Below are positions 10,585 to 22,702 of a stretch of 64,000 nucleotides of DNA, in pieces. The notes under the pieces are model-generated. The model had not been told where the DNA came from and ran no database searches. It was given only the letters and a program-made list of their open reading frames with translations. Position 1 is the first letter of the stretch; every line of letters begins with the position of its first letter. The stretch covers positions 3,658,001 through 3,722,000 of the forward strand of contig JANATF010000002.1 in NCBI GenBank assembly GCA_029449245.1, written 5' to 3'. The position numbers and the translations under genes were made by a program. The stretch comes from Mortierella alpina (lineage: Eukaryota; Mortierellomycota; Mortierellomycetes; Mortierellales; Mortierellaceae).

Positions 10585-11535
10585 ATGTCGTCTGACTATG
10601 CAGAATTCCTCTTCAGCTTCGCCTGCAGCAAGCTCGAATCCTCGCCCCAGCTCGATCTGCGCCAGCAGCTGCTGCACTCCAACCTCATCCGCCACATCCT
10701 CCTGGCCCACCCTCCAGCAGCCACTCCCTCCTCCACTAACGCAGACACTCGCCAGGACGACGACGCCAGGCGCGTGCTGGCCCAGCCGCCCTCACCCCCG
10801 CCTCAGCTGCACTCGCCCTCACCGCAGTCACTAAGCTTTTGCTCTTCGACTTCGCCGCCCAGCAAGTCCACCGCGGCCACGACGACGCAGTCCAACACCT
10901 ACGACCTCGACCTCTCCTCGCCCTTCCAGCAGTTCCAGCCCCCTCCGCAGCCGCTGGCGGGCGTGGCCCTCTCCAACTGGAGCCCCTTCTGCTTTGACGA
11001 CGAATTTGATCGGATAGGGCACCCGCAAGCCATCATGAGTCAGGACTCACTCCCGATAGGAGCCACTGGCGCAGGCGCAGGCCCAGACCACGTTGCTCTG
11101 CAAGATGATCAAGATGTAGTCATGATGGAGGACGAGGACCCTGCAGCGCTGAGTCTCTTCCCTCCGTATGTCTACTTCAGAGACAGCTACCACCCCAGCA
11201 TCCCATCAGCATCATACGACTACGGCTACCGCCTCGAGGAGGACGATGACGACTATCGCTTTGCATCCACTCAAGCACAGGAGGATTGGCTAGATGCCGT
11301 CCTGGAAGATCTGATCGAGGAGGACCAGCAGGACGATGATTCATCGCACGAATACGACTCGGAGGATGACCTGTACTGCACCGAGACCGAGGACATGGGT
11401 CTCACCCGAGGAAAGGCCGTCAAGCCCGACAAGGACGAGCTCATCGAACCACGATCCAGTGCATGGAGTGCACAGCGTGGTCTCTTCCCAGACAGCATGA
11501 TCCTTGATCCCAGAGTCGACGCCATGTGGCCATGA
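10585..11535 (+). CDS. hypothetical acidic, mostly disordered protein
   Basis: Unspliced frame of 316 codons from MSSDYAEFLF to TGA. An in-frame ATG at 10453 would add a low-complexity Ser/Phe/Pro stretch read from the CT-rich leader, so the start at 10585 is preferred. The first 45 residues look helical and ordered (SFACSKLESSPQLDLRQQLL). The remainder is Pro/Ser/Thr-rich, then strongly acidic (VVMMEDEDP, LEEDDDDYRF, LEDLIEEDQQDDDS). No family recognised. The composition would suit a transcription cofactor or a disordered scaffold, but that is only inference. Confidence 0.6.
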   Translation: MSSDYAEFLFSFACSKLESSPQLDLRQQLLHSNLIRHILLAHPPAATPSSTNADTRQDDDARRVLAQPPSPPPQLHSPSPQSLSFCSSTSPPSKSTAATTTQSNTYDLDLSSPFQQFQPPPQPLAGVALSNWSPFCFDDEFDRIGHPQAIMSQDSLPIGATGAGAGPDHVALQDDQDVVMMEDEDPAALSLFPPYVYFRDSYHPSIPSASYDYGYRLEEDDDDYRFASTQAQEDWLDAVLEDLIEEDQQDDDSSHEYDSEDDLYCTETEDMGLTRGKAVKPDKDELIEPRSSAWSAQRGLFPDSMILDPRVDAMWP

Positions 11536-13185
11536 CAACAAGATCGCCCCACATGAAAGGCACCGTCGTATTTGTCATATATATATATACCCTCCTCCCT
11601 CCTCTTCCGTTCTCACCGAAAGAATAAAAAGGCTTGCGGCAAAACAAAAACCAAAAACGAAAAAAAAAATGAACTTGTGAAAGTGTCGTGTGCAATGTTA
11701 TACAACAATTAGCACTCACAGAAAGGTCCCTCCAAGATAAGCAGGAAAATCATGATCATTATGATATGCCTGTTGTTTGCTTCCCTACTTGGTCTATTGT
11801 GTGACGATCCGTTCTCGAGTCTGCCGCCAAGGCCATAGAAAAGAATTCACTCAGACTCGGGGGGAGGGGAGGATGTCGAATGGTCCTCCCTCCACTAGGC
11901 CCAAAAAAAAATGACCCCTTTTCCCTCACTATCTACCTTTTTTCGTGCTTTCTTTTTCCCAATTGACATCAAGCGATAATTGTCATCGACAATACAATCC
12001 CGGCCACTTAGCAAGCGCCCTCGGGGATTGTACCGAGTATGTGGAATGAATAAATGGACAAAGGAAACTCGGCAAGATAAAGCTATCGCGTGGGCGATAG
12101 TTTTTGGTGGACGAACGGAAAACGAAATCGAGCCGAAAGCAGAATGAGTAAAAATTATAGTTTTTTGTGATTTCTGTCCACATGCTCTTTGTTCAAAACG
12201 TCTGGGACCGACTCAGGGGGAGGCAGGGAGGGACTGAGGAGCCGTCTTTTGCGCTCTAGACAAGCCTTATCCACGCCATATCCACACACCCCCCATCACA
12301 CATATCTACTCGTCGTATTTCTTATCCGTATCAATACGTATCATCAAACGACGAAAAGGGACAACCACAAAGGAAAAAAAAAAGGGAAAAAGGGAAAAAG
12401 AAAATAAGAAAAGGGGAGAGAATAAATACATGGTCGATCCTCATATCACACGAGCAGTGCTTTCATGGTGGCACCATCGAACAATAGAAGCATCATTGAG
12501 CATCAACAACAGAGGGGGAAGGGCGAGGAGGAGTAGGACGACGAGGAGGGAGGAGGACGGGGATATGCATGGCAGAGTATCAACACAACTCTCGACAAAT
12601 CAGCTTTCTGTCAGCCTGTTGCTACTTTTTTTTTTTCCTTTTCTTGGCAGGCCCTTTTCTCATATGTCAAGCGATACCCTTGTCTGTTGTCAGCAGTCAA
12701 GCACCTCGTTGAACCCAATCGCGCGCCAGCTGCTGATCTCTCTCTTGCTCTCCGTTCTTTTCCGTTCAACCACCAAGAAGACATCCGTGGCCTAGCCTCC
12801 TTATCAAATTCTACGACTATCACGCGCACACCCAAAAGCGTCAAAACACCCCGCTGGATCCAATTGAAAGAACAGTGCGCTCGGATATAACAAAAAAAAA
12901 AACACTTCAGAAGTTCAAAAGACTGCGGCTTGCTAGAGAAGCGTTGAAAGAGCAAAGTCATAGGTGTGTTCTTTGTATTATAGAAGACATAAGTTGAGGA
13001 AGACCAGTACAAAAAGTTTGGTCAGTGTTGGGGTATCACAGGTGCAGTCGTTGGGGGGTGGAGTTGTGTTGGGTGGGGTGAGGGGTCGTCTCTCAGCGTC
13101 AATGCACAGGAGTAGTCTCCAGCAAGCAAGAGGATAGAGGGAGGAGGTGGTAATAGTAGGATCCAGTAAAGTAACGGTCTCTCGT
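11536..13185. other. convergent 3' intergenic region, no gene seen
   Basis: 1.65 kb between two convergent stops. It holds an AT-repeat at about 11578-11590, a candidate AATAAA at about 11621, A- and G-rich low-complexity DNA at 12355-12425 and a G/A-rich tract at about 12510-12560. The open frames here have low-complexity composition and no recognisable domain. Confidence 0.5.
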
Positions 13186-16100
13186 TCAAGCAGCAGTGGC
13201 GCGTCCTTTCCATCGGAATGAGTTGGCTAGGCTGATCCGCTTGCTCATGAGGCTCTGGATTGGCAGACTCATACGATGGTGCTTCTTGTACTGGTCCGAG
13301 GACATGGGCCGGGGCGGAGGCGACACGGGTAGGATTGGCCGGCGATACAGCTGCTGGTCCATGGTCTTGTACGCATCCATGTAATAGTACTCGTCCAGCA
13401 TATCCTCGCCCTCACGCTCGGGCTCTTCCTCGGCCTCCTCCACATCTCGCAGCACTCGCTCTAGCTCAGTCTCATAGCGGTGGCGTCTTGGATGACCACG
13501 AGGGAATGGAGCCAAGGCGTGAGGCATAGGTGGTGGCATATGCTGCTGATGTGGTTGGCATGTAGGAGTCGCAGGATAGTTGTCCTCGAGATCAAGCAAC
13601 GACATGGCCTCGTCCTCCTCCAGTCCGCTCGGCCAGGGTTGAGACATCGTGCCGCCGTTGAGATGCGCGTCGCTGTTGTTTGCAGAATGGAGTCCCTCCG
13701 CAAACGTCTTGGGTGAGGCTGTGAGGCGCGGGGAGCAGCTCTGTGTTGTAACTGAGGTGATGTTGGATCCCGTTGGTCCTGCTGAGGATCCAAAACCCTT
13801 TGAATCCTCGCTTCCCGAACTCTGTTGCGTGACCTGATGTTGGTGCCTTGAGAACCATTCGACCCCACCCGCAGAGGGCATACCGGGCTGGCTACCGCGC
13901 ACAAGCGTGCGTCGCCTCATCGGCCGCGTGGTGTGATGATCATGCAGGAAAAGCAGCTTTGCATTGAGGATATTGACCTGACTCTGCAGCCCTTGCACGG
14001 TCTTCAAGAGTTCGGCAATGTGCAGATCCTTGGCGTCGCATTGAGATTGCAGCTCTGCGCGCTCGTACTCTTCGCGCGTCAGTACCGGTATCTTGCTTGG
14101 CTTGACTAGCGTGGTGCAAAAGGAGCATGAGCAATCATCCGAGGCTCGGTGGTCGAGGGGCAGCGCAATTTGCTCTTGAGGGGTCAGCGTCAGCTCCCTC
14201 ACCCTGGAGTGTGACTCTTCTGGCTGAAGAGGTGAGTCGATCTCCCACATTGTTGGCTGTTGGAGCGTTATGCACCTCTGGCCCACAGACGTGCTGGGTG
14301 GCATCAAGGATCCCCGTGCCGAGGGGAGGATGACTGGAGGGATGGGGCTTTGAGAGCTGCTCGGATAGAGCCCCGCGAGATTGGCGGCGAGAAATTTGGT
14401 TGTAACCTCTATCAATCGCATGATCGCAAGGAAAAAGGAAACCATGTTAGCGGGAGGCATTGCGCTCTATCAACTGCGAAGTGATGTTCCAAACCTCAGC
14501 TCCACTCACCCGATTGCAAAATCTCCTTCTCGACCATCTTGATCTCTCGCTCTTCCTGTTTGCGGTCGAGCGGCTCCTGCAAAAAATCCATAAAGCCATA
14601 CTCGCGCCTGGGTTTCTTTGACCCGAATCCGAGTTCATCATCATACGTCTCATCTTCCCTCCGCGCTTCCTCGATGTCCTCGTCCCTGTGGATCCCTATA
14701 CCACGCCCTGGACCTTGTCCTAGAAGCGTTTGGTTCAAGTTTCCTTGAAGGCGTTCGGAACTCAAGGGTTGGCTTGTGCCCATCACGGAATCGGCCTCAG
14801 CTAGGATCGAGTGCAAGGTTGCCATGGAAGGGTGTGGTAGATGTTTGTTGAATCTCTTTGTGCGCGCGCTGTGCTCCTGCATTGCTGTTACAGCCAGCAT
14901 GTCGACGCTGCATATCATATCGGCCCCAGAGTCGCAAAGGACGTCCTTGGCATTCCCGCGTGGTGCCGTCCCGAAAATCATCGAGCCTTGCGCTCCTCGT
15001 CTGTTCCGTCGACTGGAGGCTGCAGTGTTGCCCGCATGTCGCAGGTACGACTTTGGTCGAGGGAATGCTCTTCGTCGGCTTAAGAGCGAGGATCGAGGTC
15101 TGCCCATGAGTGCACCATCCGACTGATATTCATATTCACTATCCGTGTCCGCGATAGAGTCTTGTTCCTGCTCATCATCTGCCTGAGGGGTATCGTTGCC
15201 GTGACGCAAAGAGGAATCCTCATCTTGGTGATCGGTAGGCCCTGCAAAAGAAAAGGACGATGGACCAAAGATGTTGGCCCTGAACTTTAACAGTGCAAGG
15301 AACACAGCCTTGGCCTTTTGTACCGAGGCATTCTTTTGCTCCTGGAGCGCCTTGAGCTCAAACTCCTTCTTGTAGTGCCGGTATAGTGAATTCTGGCTAT
15401 TGCTTCCCGTCATGGACGCATTGACTTGCGATCCTGGAAGGGCAGCGTGCATGCATACGACTCCTAGGACTTGCGAAAGACGGTCGACAGTGTCTTTGTA
15501 TTCTTGTCGCTTACGCTCAAGATCGCCTTCATGCTGATCCATCGACTGCTCTGGAGCGGACCCAGAGTTGATGTTGTGCTCAAGTCGTCCAATGTCTTCC
15601 CGCAACGATCCCAAACTGACGCAATCCAAAAACTCCAAGAGAAACTGGAGGAGTTGTCTTTGTGGGAGAGGCAGAAGCTGGACCAACAAAGATGACGCCT
15701 GCACCTTGATTGAATCGAGGGTTTGCAGTTGGACCATAGCTGAGAACGTCGTAAAGACGTCTTGTGGGATCAAAGGCTCTGGCAGGTCAGCGAGGAAACG
15801 CAAGATGATACGGGAAAGATCTCGCGAGGAAACAGCAGTGGGCTCCTCGTTATGGACAGCGGTGTTTGCATCATCGTTTAGGGTTATGTTGCAGGTTCTT
15901 GCCGATAGATCAAAATCCTGCCCAAAAGGCCTGGTGTCGAAGACGTTAACCAGCGCCTCGAAATCTGCGTCATTTGCATCCCAGTCTTCGGGAAACAAGC
16001 TGTCGGCAGCCAAGACAATATCTCCTGCAACCAATTCAAACACACACACACAAAGAAAACAGAATAGAGAATGATAACCGTTAATATACGATGCAAGTTT

Positions 16101-17899
16101 GTTTAAAGGTCCATCCTCAACAACGCCAACGACGGTGTGCAGGAGATTTGACAAAGTTTTGCATCTTTACCTCGAACTCGGAGTTCCTCTGTTGCATAGT
16201 ATACCACGAGCGGGACCTTTTGGCCGTTCTCAAACATAGCCGAAGCCAGCTGGACCGATTGCTCCAGAGGCACCCTGAATGCTTTGTCCTGGCGGTCTAT
16301 GTTGATCAAAAGCAAGGAAATTTAAGAATCAGCGTTGCTATGGCGTAGATAGTATCAACCGTCCGCCAAGATCATATCGAAACACTGAGATAGCACAAGT
16401 ACGTTACCTTGGTCTTCAGGATCAATGGCCTTCTCAAGAGTGCCCCGGTCGAGCGTAGAGTCGCGCATGAGTCGCTGAAGAAACAGTTCGTTTGCGCAAG
16501 AGTCAGTCGGCGCCCGTTCACAGATCGATCCATACACATTGGGTGAGCCTCGCGCACTGAGTCTCCACCGCTGTGAGGCCGAAAGATCGTGGCCTAGTCT
16601 GAGAGTCCTAGGGATGACAAACGGCTCTTTTTCGGTCGCATTGCTCTCGGAAGTCCGCTCGTTCGAAGAGTCTGCGGCGTCTTGAGGCGCCAGAGGTTGT
16701 TCCAGGCTATCCTGTGGCTCAGATTTTGGTTCCTCCAAGCACCTGTCCTCATTATGGGCTTGCACACTCTGTTCAGGTTGAAAAGAATGAGGCAAGGCTG
16801 GACGCGTGTCTACCAGGGTCGGGGCATCGGTGTGAGGCAGCTGTTTGGGCTGGGAGTCGACACGTGGCAGTGCCTCCTGGTCTAAAGTTTGGTGCATCTT
16901 TTGCTGTTGCATTCGATCCTCTCTGCCATATTGGCGCATCCGCCCGAGGCCCATCACAGTCTCTACATCGACCACCACGGCACCACAGTCCAGATCCTCC
17001 TGTGAGTCCTTATAAAGGCGTTTGGACTGCAGCGCATCGCTGGCGTCGCTCTCGGAAAGGCTCACGGTTGATGGACCCTTCACCATAAATCCCTTGAGCG
17101 ACCCCGAACTGAACTTGGACGAGAGTCCTATGCCGAATCCAGGCCCGAAATTGAGTGTGTCGTCAGAGCCGATTTCAAACGGTCGGTGGTCCATATCACT
17201 CAGAGTCTTGCGCTCCTCGCCGAGGCGTAGTGCCGACTCGCTGAGCCGTCCTTCGGCGACTGAGGACTGGGATCCAGACTGGTGCTTGGTTCGCTGTCCA
17301 GCCATGGCGCTGTGTCGGAGACTTTGTCGAAGCCTTTTCCAGCCCTTGACAAGTTTTGAGCCAGGCTTGATGCCTTTGGTTCCTGTTCCATCACGGTGCA
17401 GGTCGTAGGATGGTCTCCACTGAGGATTATACTCTCCCTCGCTGTACTTTGAGGGGGCAGCGGTAATGGCGTCGTCGAGGTCCTTCTCCGATGCTATCGT
17501 GTTCAAGGACTGTCCAGCATCCTGAGAGGCCGAGGGATGGTGACTCCTTCTCATGCCTAAGTTGGCCACAGAGTCTTTGCTGGAATTCATGCTGGAGTAC
17601 GAGGTCGGCAGCATCTGAGCCACGTCTTCCATGATGGGCGATGTCTCTGTGCACGAATCCCCAGAGAGAGTCGTGTCCTGGAGGGTAAGCGTCTCGCCCC
17701 AAGAGTCGTTGGTGGCTCTTGACTTTGGCTTTTCTCTCGTGAGGGTTGGCTCAAGAAAAGAGAGCGGCAAGTCGCTTTGGTCTGCAAACAGGATGCCATA
17801 CGGCGACACGATCGAGTTGAACTGCGCCTTGATATCCTCTTGCTCCAATGTTGGCCGAGCTGGTGCCAACTCTCTTCGAGGACTGTAAGCGCGGCTCAT
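13186..17899 (-). CDS. large RhoGAP-domain protein, probably catalytically atypical
   Basis: Exons 17899-16408, 16296-16171, 16024-14510 and 14408-13186 join in frame to 1451 residues. Residues 1-480 are Ser-rich and disordered. The RhoGAP fold follows: PLEQSVQLASAMFENGQKVP, then DLSRIILRFLADLPEPLIPQ (the LPEPL signature), with LLQFLLEFLDCVS and LSQVLGVVCM matching later helices. An insertion with a charged helix splits the domain. The GxxR arginine-finger loop normally found between these blocks is replaced by DIVLAADSLFPEDW. The C-terminal half is disordered, with a short coiled coil (about 14070-13960) and a cluster of Arg/Ser near the end. Family knowledge: RhoGAPs switch off Rho/Rac/Cdc42. 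Loss of the finger suggests a scaffold or effector role, which is inference. Confidence 0.8.
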
Positions 17900-20467
17900 C
17901 GTCCCTTGAGTGGTTAACGGTTGAGAGGGCGGCTCTTACGCTCTAAGGCGGGCGAGTGAGCACGGGGCTGTGTTAGTTACATCGTGCTCGTCTCGTACTC
18001 CATGTGGAAATAGAGGCCCCTAACAGTTGGTGGCGTGTAACTCTAATAATCGCGTCGCGTACACAACGCTATGGCCCTAGCAGTCTCCCATGAATGCAGT
18101 GGATTTCGCTCCTTGCCTCCTCTGCATTCCGAGCATCCCCAGCATCCCCAGCATCCCCATGCATTCTGCACATCCTGCTCATGCCACTCATCCCGTCCAT
18201 CCAGCCATCCCAACCTTTGCATTCCCATCTGCCAACCTCGCAGTCCCCTTCCCCCCTCTGTGCCGTGTCCACGTTCAAAGGCAGGATAGAATGCAGGTCT
18301 GGCTCGGACAGAAGGGTGTATGATGGAATCTTACCTGATCTGTATCTGTGGTCCCGGGAGGATGGAGATGGGATACTCTGCCCGTGCACAAAAGAGCGCG
18401 TCGCAGAGAGTCACGATGTAAGGCTGACCCGACGAAGGAGAGAGGCAAAGGTGTAAGAAGGTAACGAAAAGGAAAGCGAGGACAATGAATGGAAGGACGG
18501 ATTATGTAGAGGTGTTTTTCTTCCGTCAAGGTAAGGCAGAAAGAGAGAGCTAAAGCTAGAGCGTGAGGGATAGACAGGGAGGATCGATCAAGAGGCGAGG
18601 CTGCAACTGCGATGCCGGGTAAGATGGAGGAGAGGGAGTAGGGAGAGAGAAGGCCGATCGGTCGAAGGGTCAGCCGGCCGTCGAGACGAGGGAGAGAAGA
18701 CAGAGGCGATAGAGATGAGAATCGGAAGCCAAAAAAGAAGAGAGAAGCAAAGACAGAGGAGAGAGGATAGAGAAGACAGAGAGCGAGCGAGAGAAAGAGA
18801 GAGAGAGAGAGATGAAAGAATGAGAGAGAGAGAGAGAGAGAGACGAGCAGAAAGGAAGGGAAGGAACAAAAAAAAAAAAAGAGAAACAGAGAGACAGAGA
18901 GACAAAGAGACAAGGAAAGAAGGGGAGCAGCAAAAAGGCTAAAATATCAAAAACGACGCCATCCACATGGGATGGGGCCATACCCGGATGACACACATGG
19001 CGGCCAGCTTCACGGTATCGTGGAAGGCACGGAAACACACGCACGGACACGGCCATGGCGCACCATTGGAACCATGGGCTCGACGGCATGGACTTGGCCA
19101 TCCCAGTGCATTCCTTGCATCCGTGCATCCGTGCTTCCACACATCGACATATCTGTGCATCCACGCATCCGCACATCCGCACATCCGCGCAGGCACGCCA
19201 GCCACGCCCCTTTGGACTGGAGCAGCCTCACTGTACTCAACTCTCACACACCGGAGCGAGCGAGACAAAGAAGAAAAAAAAACAGACGAGAGCACATCGC
19301 AAGGACGCATGGCTGGCTCAGATGCGGTTATTTTTGTCACGACGATTGCAGAGGGTCGCGATCGAGCTTAGGACAGGATCGCAAAGGGACATCTGTCCCT
19401 TCTCAGAGTGTGTCTGTGTGTTGGTTTGTCCTGATCGGAATCACATCTGTTTTATTTCTGCAGTGCTCCTCCTCTTTCTAACCTCACACCCCTCTCGCTC
19501 GATCTCGCCCTATCTCTCACTTCCGCTCTCTCTTGATTTCTTTGGTGCTTCCCGCTCTCCCTCCCTCCCTCTCTCTCTCTCTCTCTTTTTCGCGCTTCAG
19601 GGCGCAGCCAAGCACTGCGCTGGACAAGCGTAGCACGCTGCAGAAGGCCAGCTGCGATCCATGCAGCTGCAATGCATAGTGCATTCTGCAAGCTGAGCAT
19701 TGCTGCTACCCTCCCATCCTCCCGATCACGTCCTGGTCTGTCCTGCCTTCCCGTTTGCCCCCACCCTCGTCGTCTCTCCTCCGTCCTCCCACACGCGTGA
19801 GAGAAGGGTCATCTCGTCTTGCCCCGGAGCCACGGGCGTCGAGTGCTGTACACACACCACCCTTCAGCGATGGAAGGTCGCGTGAGAACTTTTTCTTTCT
19901 TTTGTTGTACGAGGCACTACCAATCTGTCCCTTTCCCTTCCTTCTCTCCTTTGCCCTCTCTTCTCTCTTGCACTTGTACCTGGGAAGCAGCATCTCGCTT
20001 CGCGTCCATACTCCCCCCCTTGAGTTTTGCTCGAAAAAGGAGGCAAAGTGGCCTCGAATTGCGTCTGCCTTGATCAGCCTTTGTCCCAGCTCTCCGTGTC
20101 CTGACTTTCTCTCTATCACTCGCTTTTCTCTCTCGTTCCTCATTCTCGCATTCTCTCTTTTCTCTTGCGTCCTGCGAAGCAAAAATAAACCAGAGAGCGA
20201 TAACAACTGACAGCAATTCACTCCTGCCCAACCTCCTTTTCTCCCTCTCTCTCTTACCCTCTCACGCTCTCTCCTTCTCCAAGCTCACAGCGAGATGGAG
20301 GGCCATCGGGCACCACAGCCACCGCCACAGCCACAGCCACGCCAACAGGCTGAGCCAGAGAGCACATTTCCTAGGACTTCCTGCGATCCGCATGGATCGT
20401 CCATCGCGCACAAAGATCAGAACTGAAGCGAATGCTTTATTATGAGAACATGCAACCAACATGCTCA
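17900..20467. other. long intergenic region with simple repeats
   Basis: 2.57 kb upstream of the RhoGAP-like gene and downstream of LIS1. Contents: CAGCATCCC-type repeats (about 18128-18165), a purine-only tract with GAGA runs (about 18700-18930), CATCCGCACATCC-type 8-10 bp repeats (about 19110-19190) and CT microsatellites (about 19555-19585). No credible gene seen. Long hydrophobic open frames here are translations of the GA/CT tracts. Confidence 0.6.
18775..18845. repeat. GA microsatellite
   Basis: Nearly pure (GA)n with occasional AAAG and GCGA interruptions within a longer purine tract. Such tracts are slippage-prone, so its length may vary between isolates. Confidence 0.9.
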
Positions 20468-22702
20468 TCAGCGGCATTGCCACAACTTCACGGACTAGTG
20501 GTGTAAAACGCAGGCACATAGACAGGAAAAAAAGACCTTGTTAGTATTTTGAAGTGCATAGTGCAAAAGTCAAGTCAAGTCAAGCAGAAAAAAAGAACTC
20601 CTCCATCTTCCTCCTCAACTTTGCACACTTTTACCTGATCCACGGATCCCGTTGCTACGACTGGACTCGTTGTATTGAAGGCAATGCATGTGACAAAGTG
20701 CTGGTGAGCCTCCAGCGTCTTCGTGCAGCGTCCTGATTTCAGGTCCCAAATCTTGATAGTCTTGTCGTCCGAGGCACTCAAAAGAAACTTGCCAGAGGGA
20801 TGGAACACTACTCCACGCACCCAGTTATCGTGGCCAATCTAAACACGAGACGGCGAGATGGTGCGATAGTGAGATGGCGTATTCTACGATTCTTTCCATG
20901 TAACAGCTTCCATGTCGCATCGAAAAAGTCCGTGCAGCCACTTGTTCCTTCCTTACCAGCGTATGGATGCACTGTCCTGTCGAATCCCAAAGCTTGATGG
21001 TCTTGTCTCTTGAACCGGTAGCTACATACTGCCCAGGCGAGGGCTGCTCCTTGGAACTCACTTTGGGCTGTTATGACCGGAACCAGAAAGGAATACAGGC
21101 TGTTTAGAAATTTGATGACCTGTACAACATGATCTGCCCTGCATGGAGAATCCTAATGTCTTTATCGTCCTTACATTGATACCAATGAGCTCCTTGATGA
21201 AAGGGTAAGACAAGATAGGCGCAAATGCGGCGCATTCCACAACATTGTCGTGTCCTCTGAACTCGCTCTTGCACTCGCCAGAAGCAACGTCCCAGACACG
21301 AGAGGTCTAACAAGCGCAAATGGATGAATGCAGTCAGAATTTGCCAACAACAGCAACAGAAAACATTATAAATCCCTTCTACAGCGCTGACATCTCGCTC
21401 TCCATGTGATCTCTAAACCCCCTCCCAGCAACATGGCCATACCTGATCACTCGAGCAGCTCACAAGGAGACGACCATCCTGGCTCGGCTGGATATACCGA
21501 ACCCATTCCAGGTGTCCCGCAATTGTTTTGACGCAGTATCTAAGAGATTATTGAACAATGAGTAAATTGTTGACGCATATCCGTTTACCTCTCCGGTAGG
21601 CCACTCCACGGCAAAGGGTATCCAAGTCCCTACCCTGTTGCAAGCTCCCATAATTTAATGGTCTTGTCACGAGATGCCGATGCAATCATGTCACCAGAGG
21701 GCAAGAAGGCCACCGATGACACGCTATGGTCGTGTCCAAACAGCGTCTTGATGCATTTGTAGTCCTGTTGAAGATCCCAAATCTTGATACTCAAATCATT
21801 TGAGCACGATACTACGAATCAGAGTGTGCGGCTTAAAAGTCAGTCTACCACGGCAGTTGTTGTCGGGAGACGAGGCTCTGACGAGATCTCTACGTTATTA
21901 TACGTTGGCTCAGTCATATGCCAAACAACCTACCCAAAAAGTTGCCCTTTGCGTCAAATGCAATGTCCTGCACAGCTTTCGTATGTCCTTTAAGCGTCCG
22001 TTCATAATCGCCCGAGTCGTAGTCCCAAATACGTATTGTCGTGTCCTCTGATGCAGAGGCGACGACGGTAAAGACGGGATGAAAGGCGACGCGTGTGATG
22101 GGGCTGCGGTGTCCCGTCAATGTCCACTGCTCTGGCGGCCGAGGGATCCAGTCTACTGAGCTGGTGACTTTCCGCTGAGGCGCGTTCTTTAGCTCCTCCT
22201 GCATGGCCTTCATTTTGCTTTCAAGGTCCATAATCTGCCATAGAGTCACATTTCATGTTAGACGCATGTAGAACTTTAGAGCACAGGGTGTCCACGACGA
22301 GCAATCGAACAGAGAATTCCTGTTGCAAAACTGCCTATCCACAAGTGTAGAGACAAACACACTCGCAAAAGGAATCGACATTGCGTGCGGGAAAATGGCG
22401 TACCTTCTTCTGCAGACGGATAACAGATGTCCATTTCTTCTCCAGTAGACCTGCCGACGTTTGCGTCGGACCCGGGGTAAATTCCTGGTTATTGGTTTCG
22501 TTCCTGAGCGTCTGGAATGACTCTGAAAATCCACTGGCACTCAAGTAGTCCAGGATGGCTCTGTGCCTGTTTGAGAGAAAAGCTCTGGGTGTTAGCTCAT
22601 AAGGAATAGGGTGGTGGTGTCGGCGAGCATCCGCGAAAAATAACACTCAAGGTCAACTCACAGCTCATCGCGCTGCCTATTGCTAAGAACACTGGTGGAC
22701 AT
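20468..22702 (-). CDS. PAC1: LIS1/PAC1 nuclear distribution protein (dynein regulator)
   Basis: Binds cytoplasmic dynein and NudE/NDEL1 and is needed for nuclear positioning along microtubules. Exon 1 22702-22662 ([13 protein letters not shown]), exon 2 22566-22404 (LisH motif [15 protein letters not shown]), exon 3 22234-21934 (coiled coil [17 protein letters not shown] and first WD40 repeats), then [59 protein letters not shown] (21306-21175), [14 protein letters not shown] (21067-20957) and [15 protein letters not shown] (20838-20635). The last exon is only 27 nt, 20494-20468, giving SVKLWQCR and TGA. It is reached through an intron with donor CAG|GTAAAA and a TACTAAC branch site. This replaces a read-through frame ending at 20575 and restores the family's conserved end. 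Confidence 0.95.

Noticed and set aside
18275-18913. Hydrophobic Ser/Leu/Phe-rich frames predicted as membrane proteins
   Set aside because: They are translations of the GA/CT simple repeats and have no non-repeat core.
20575-20634. LIS1 read-through ending in a Glu-rich tail
   Set aside because: A donor site lies exactly at the divergence point and the conserved family ending is found in a downstream exon.
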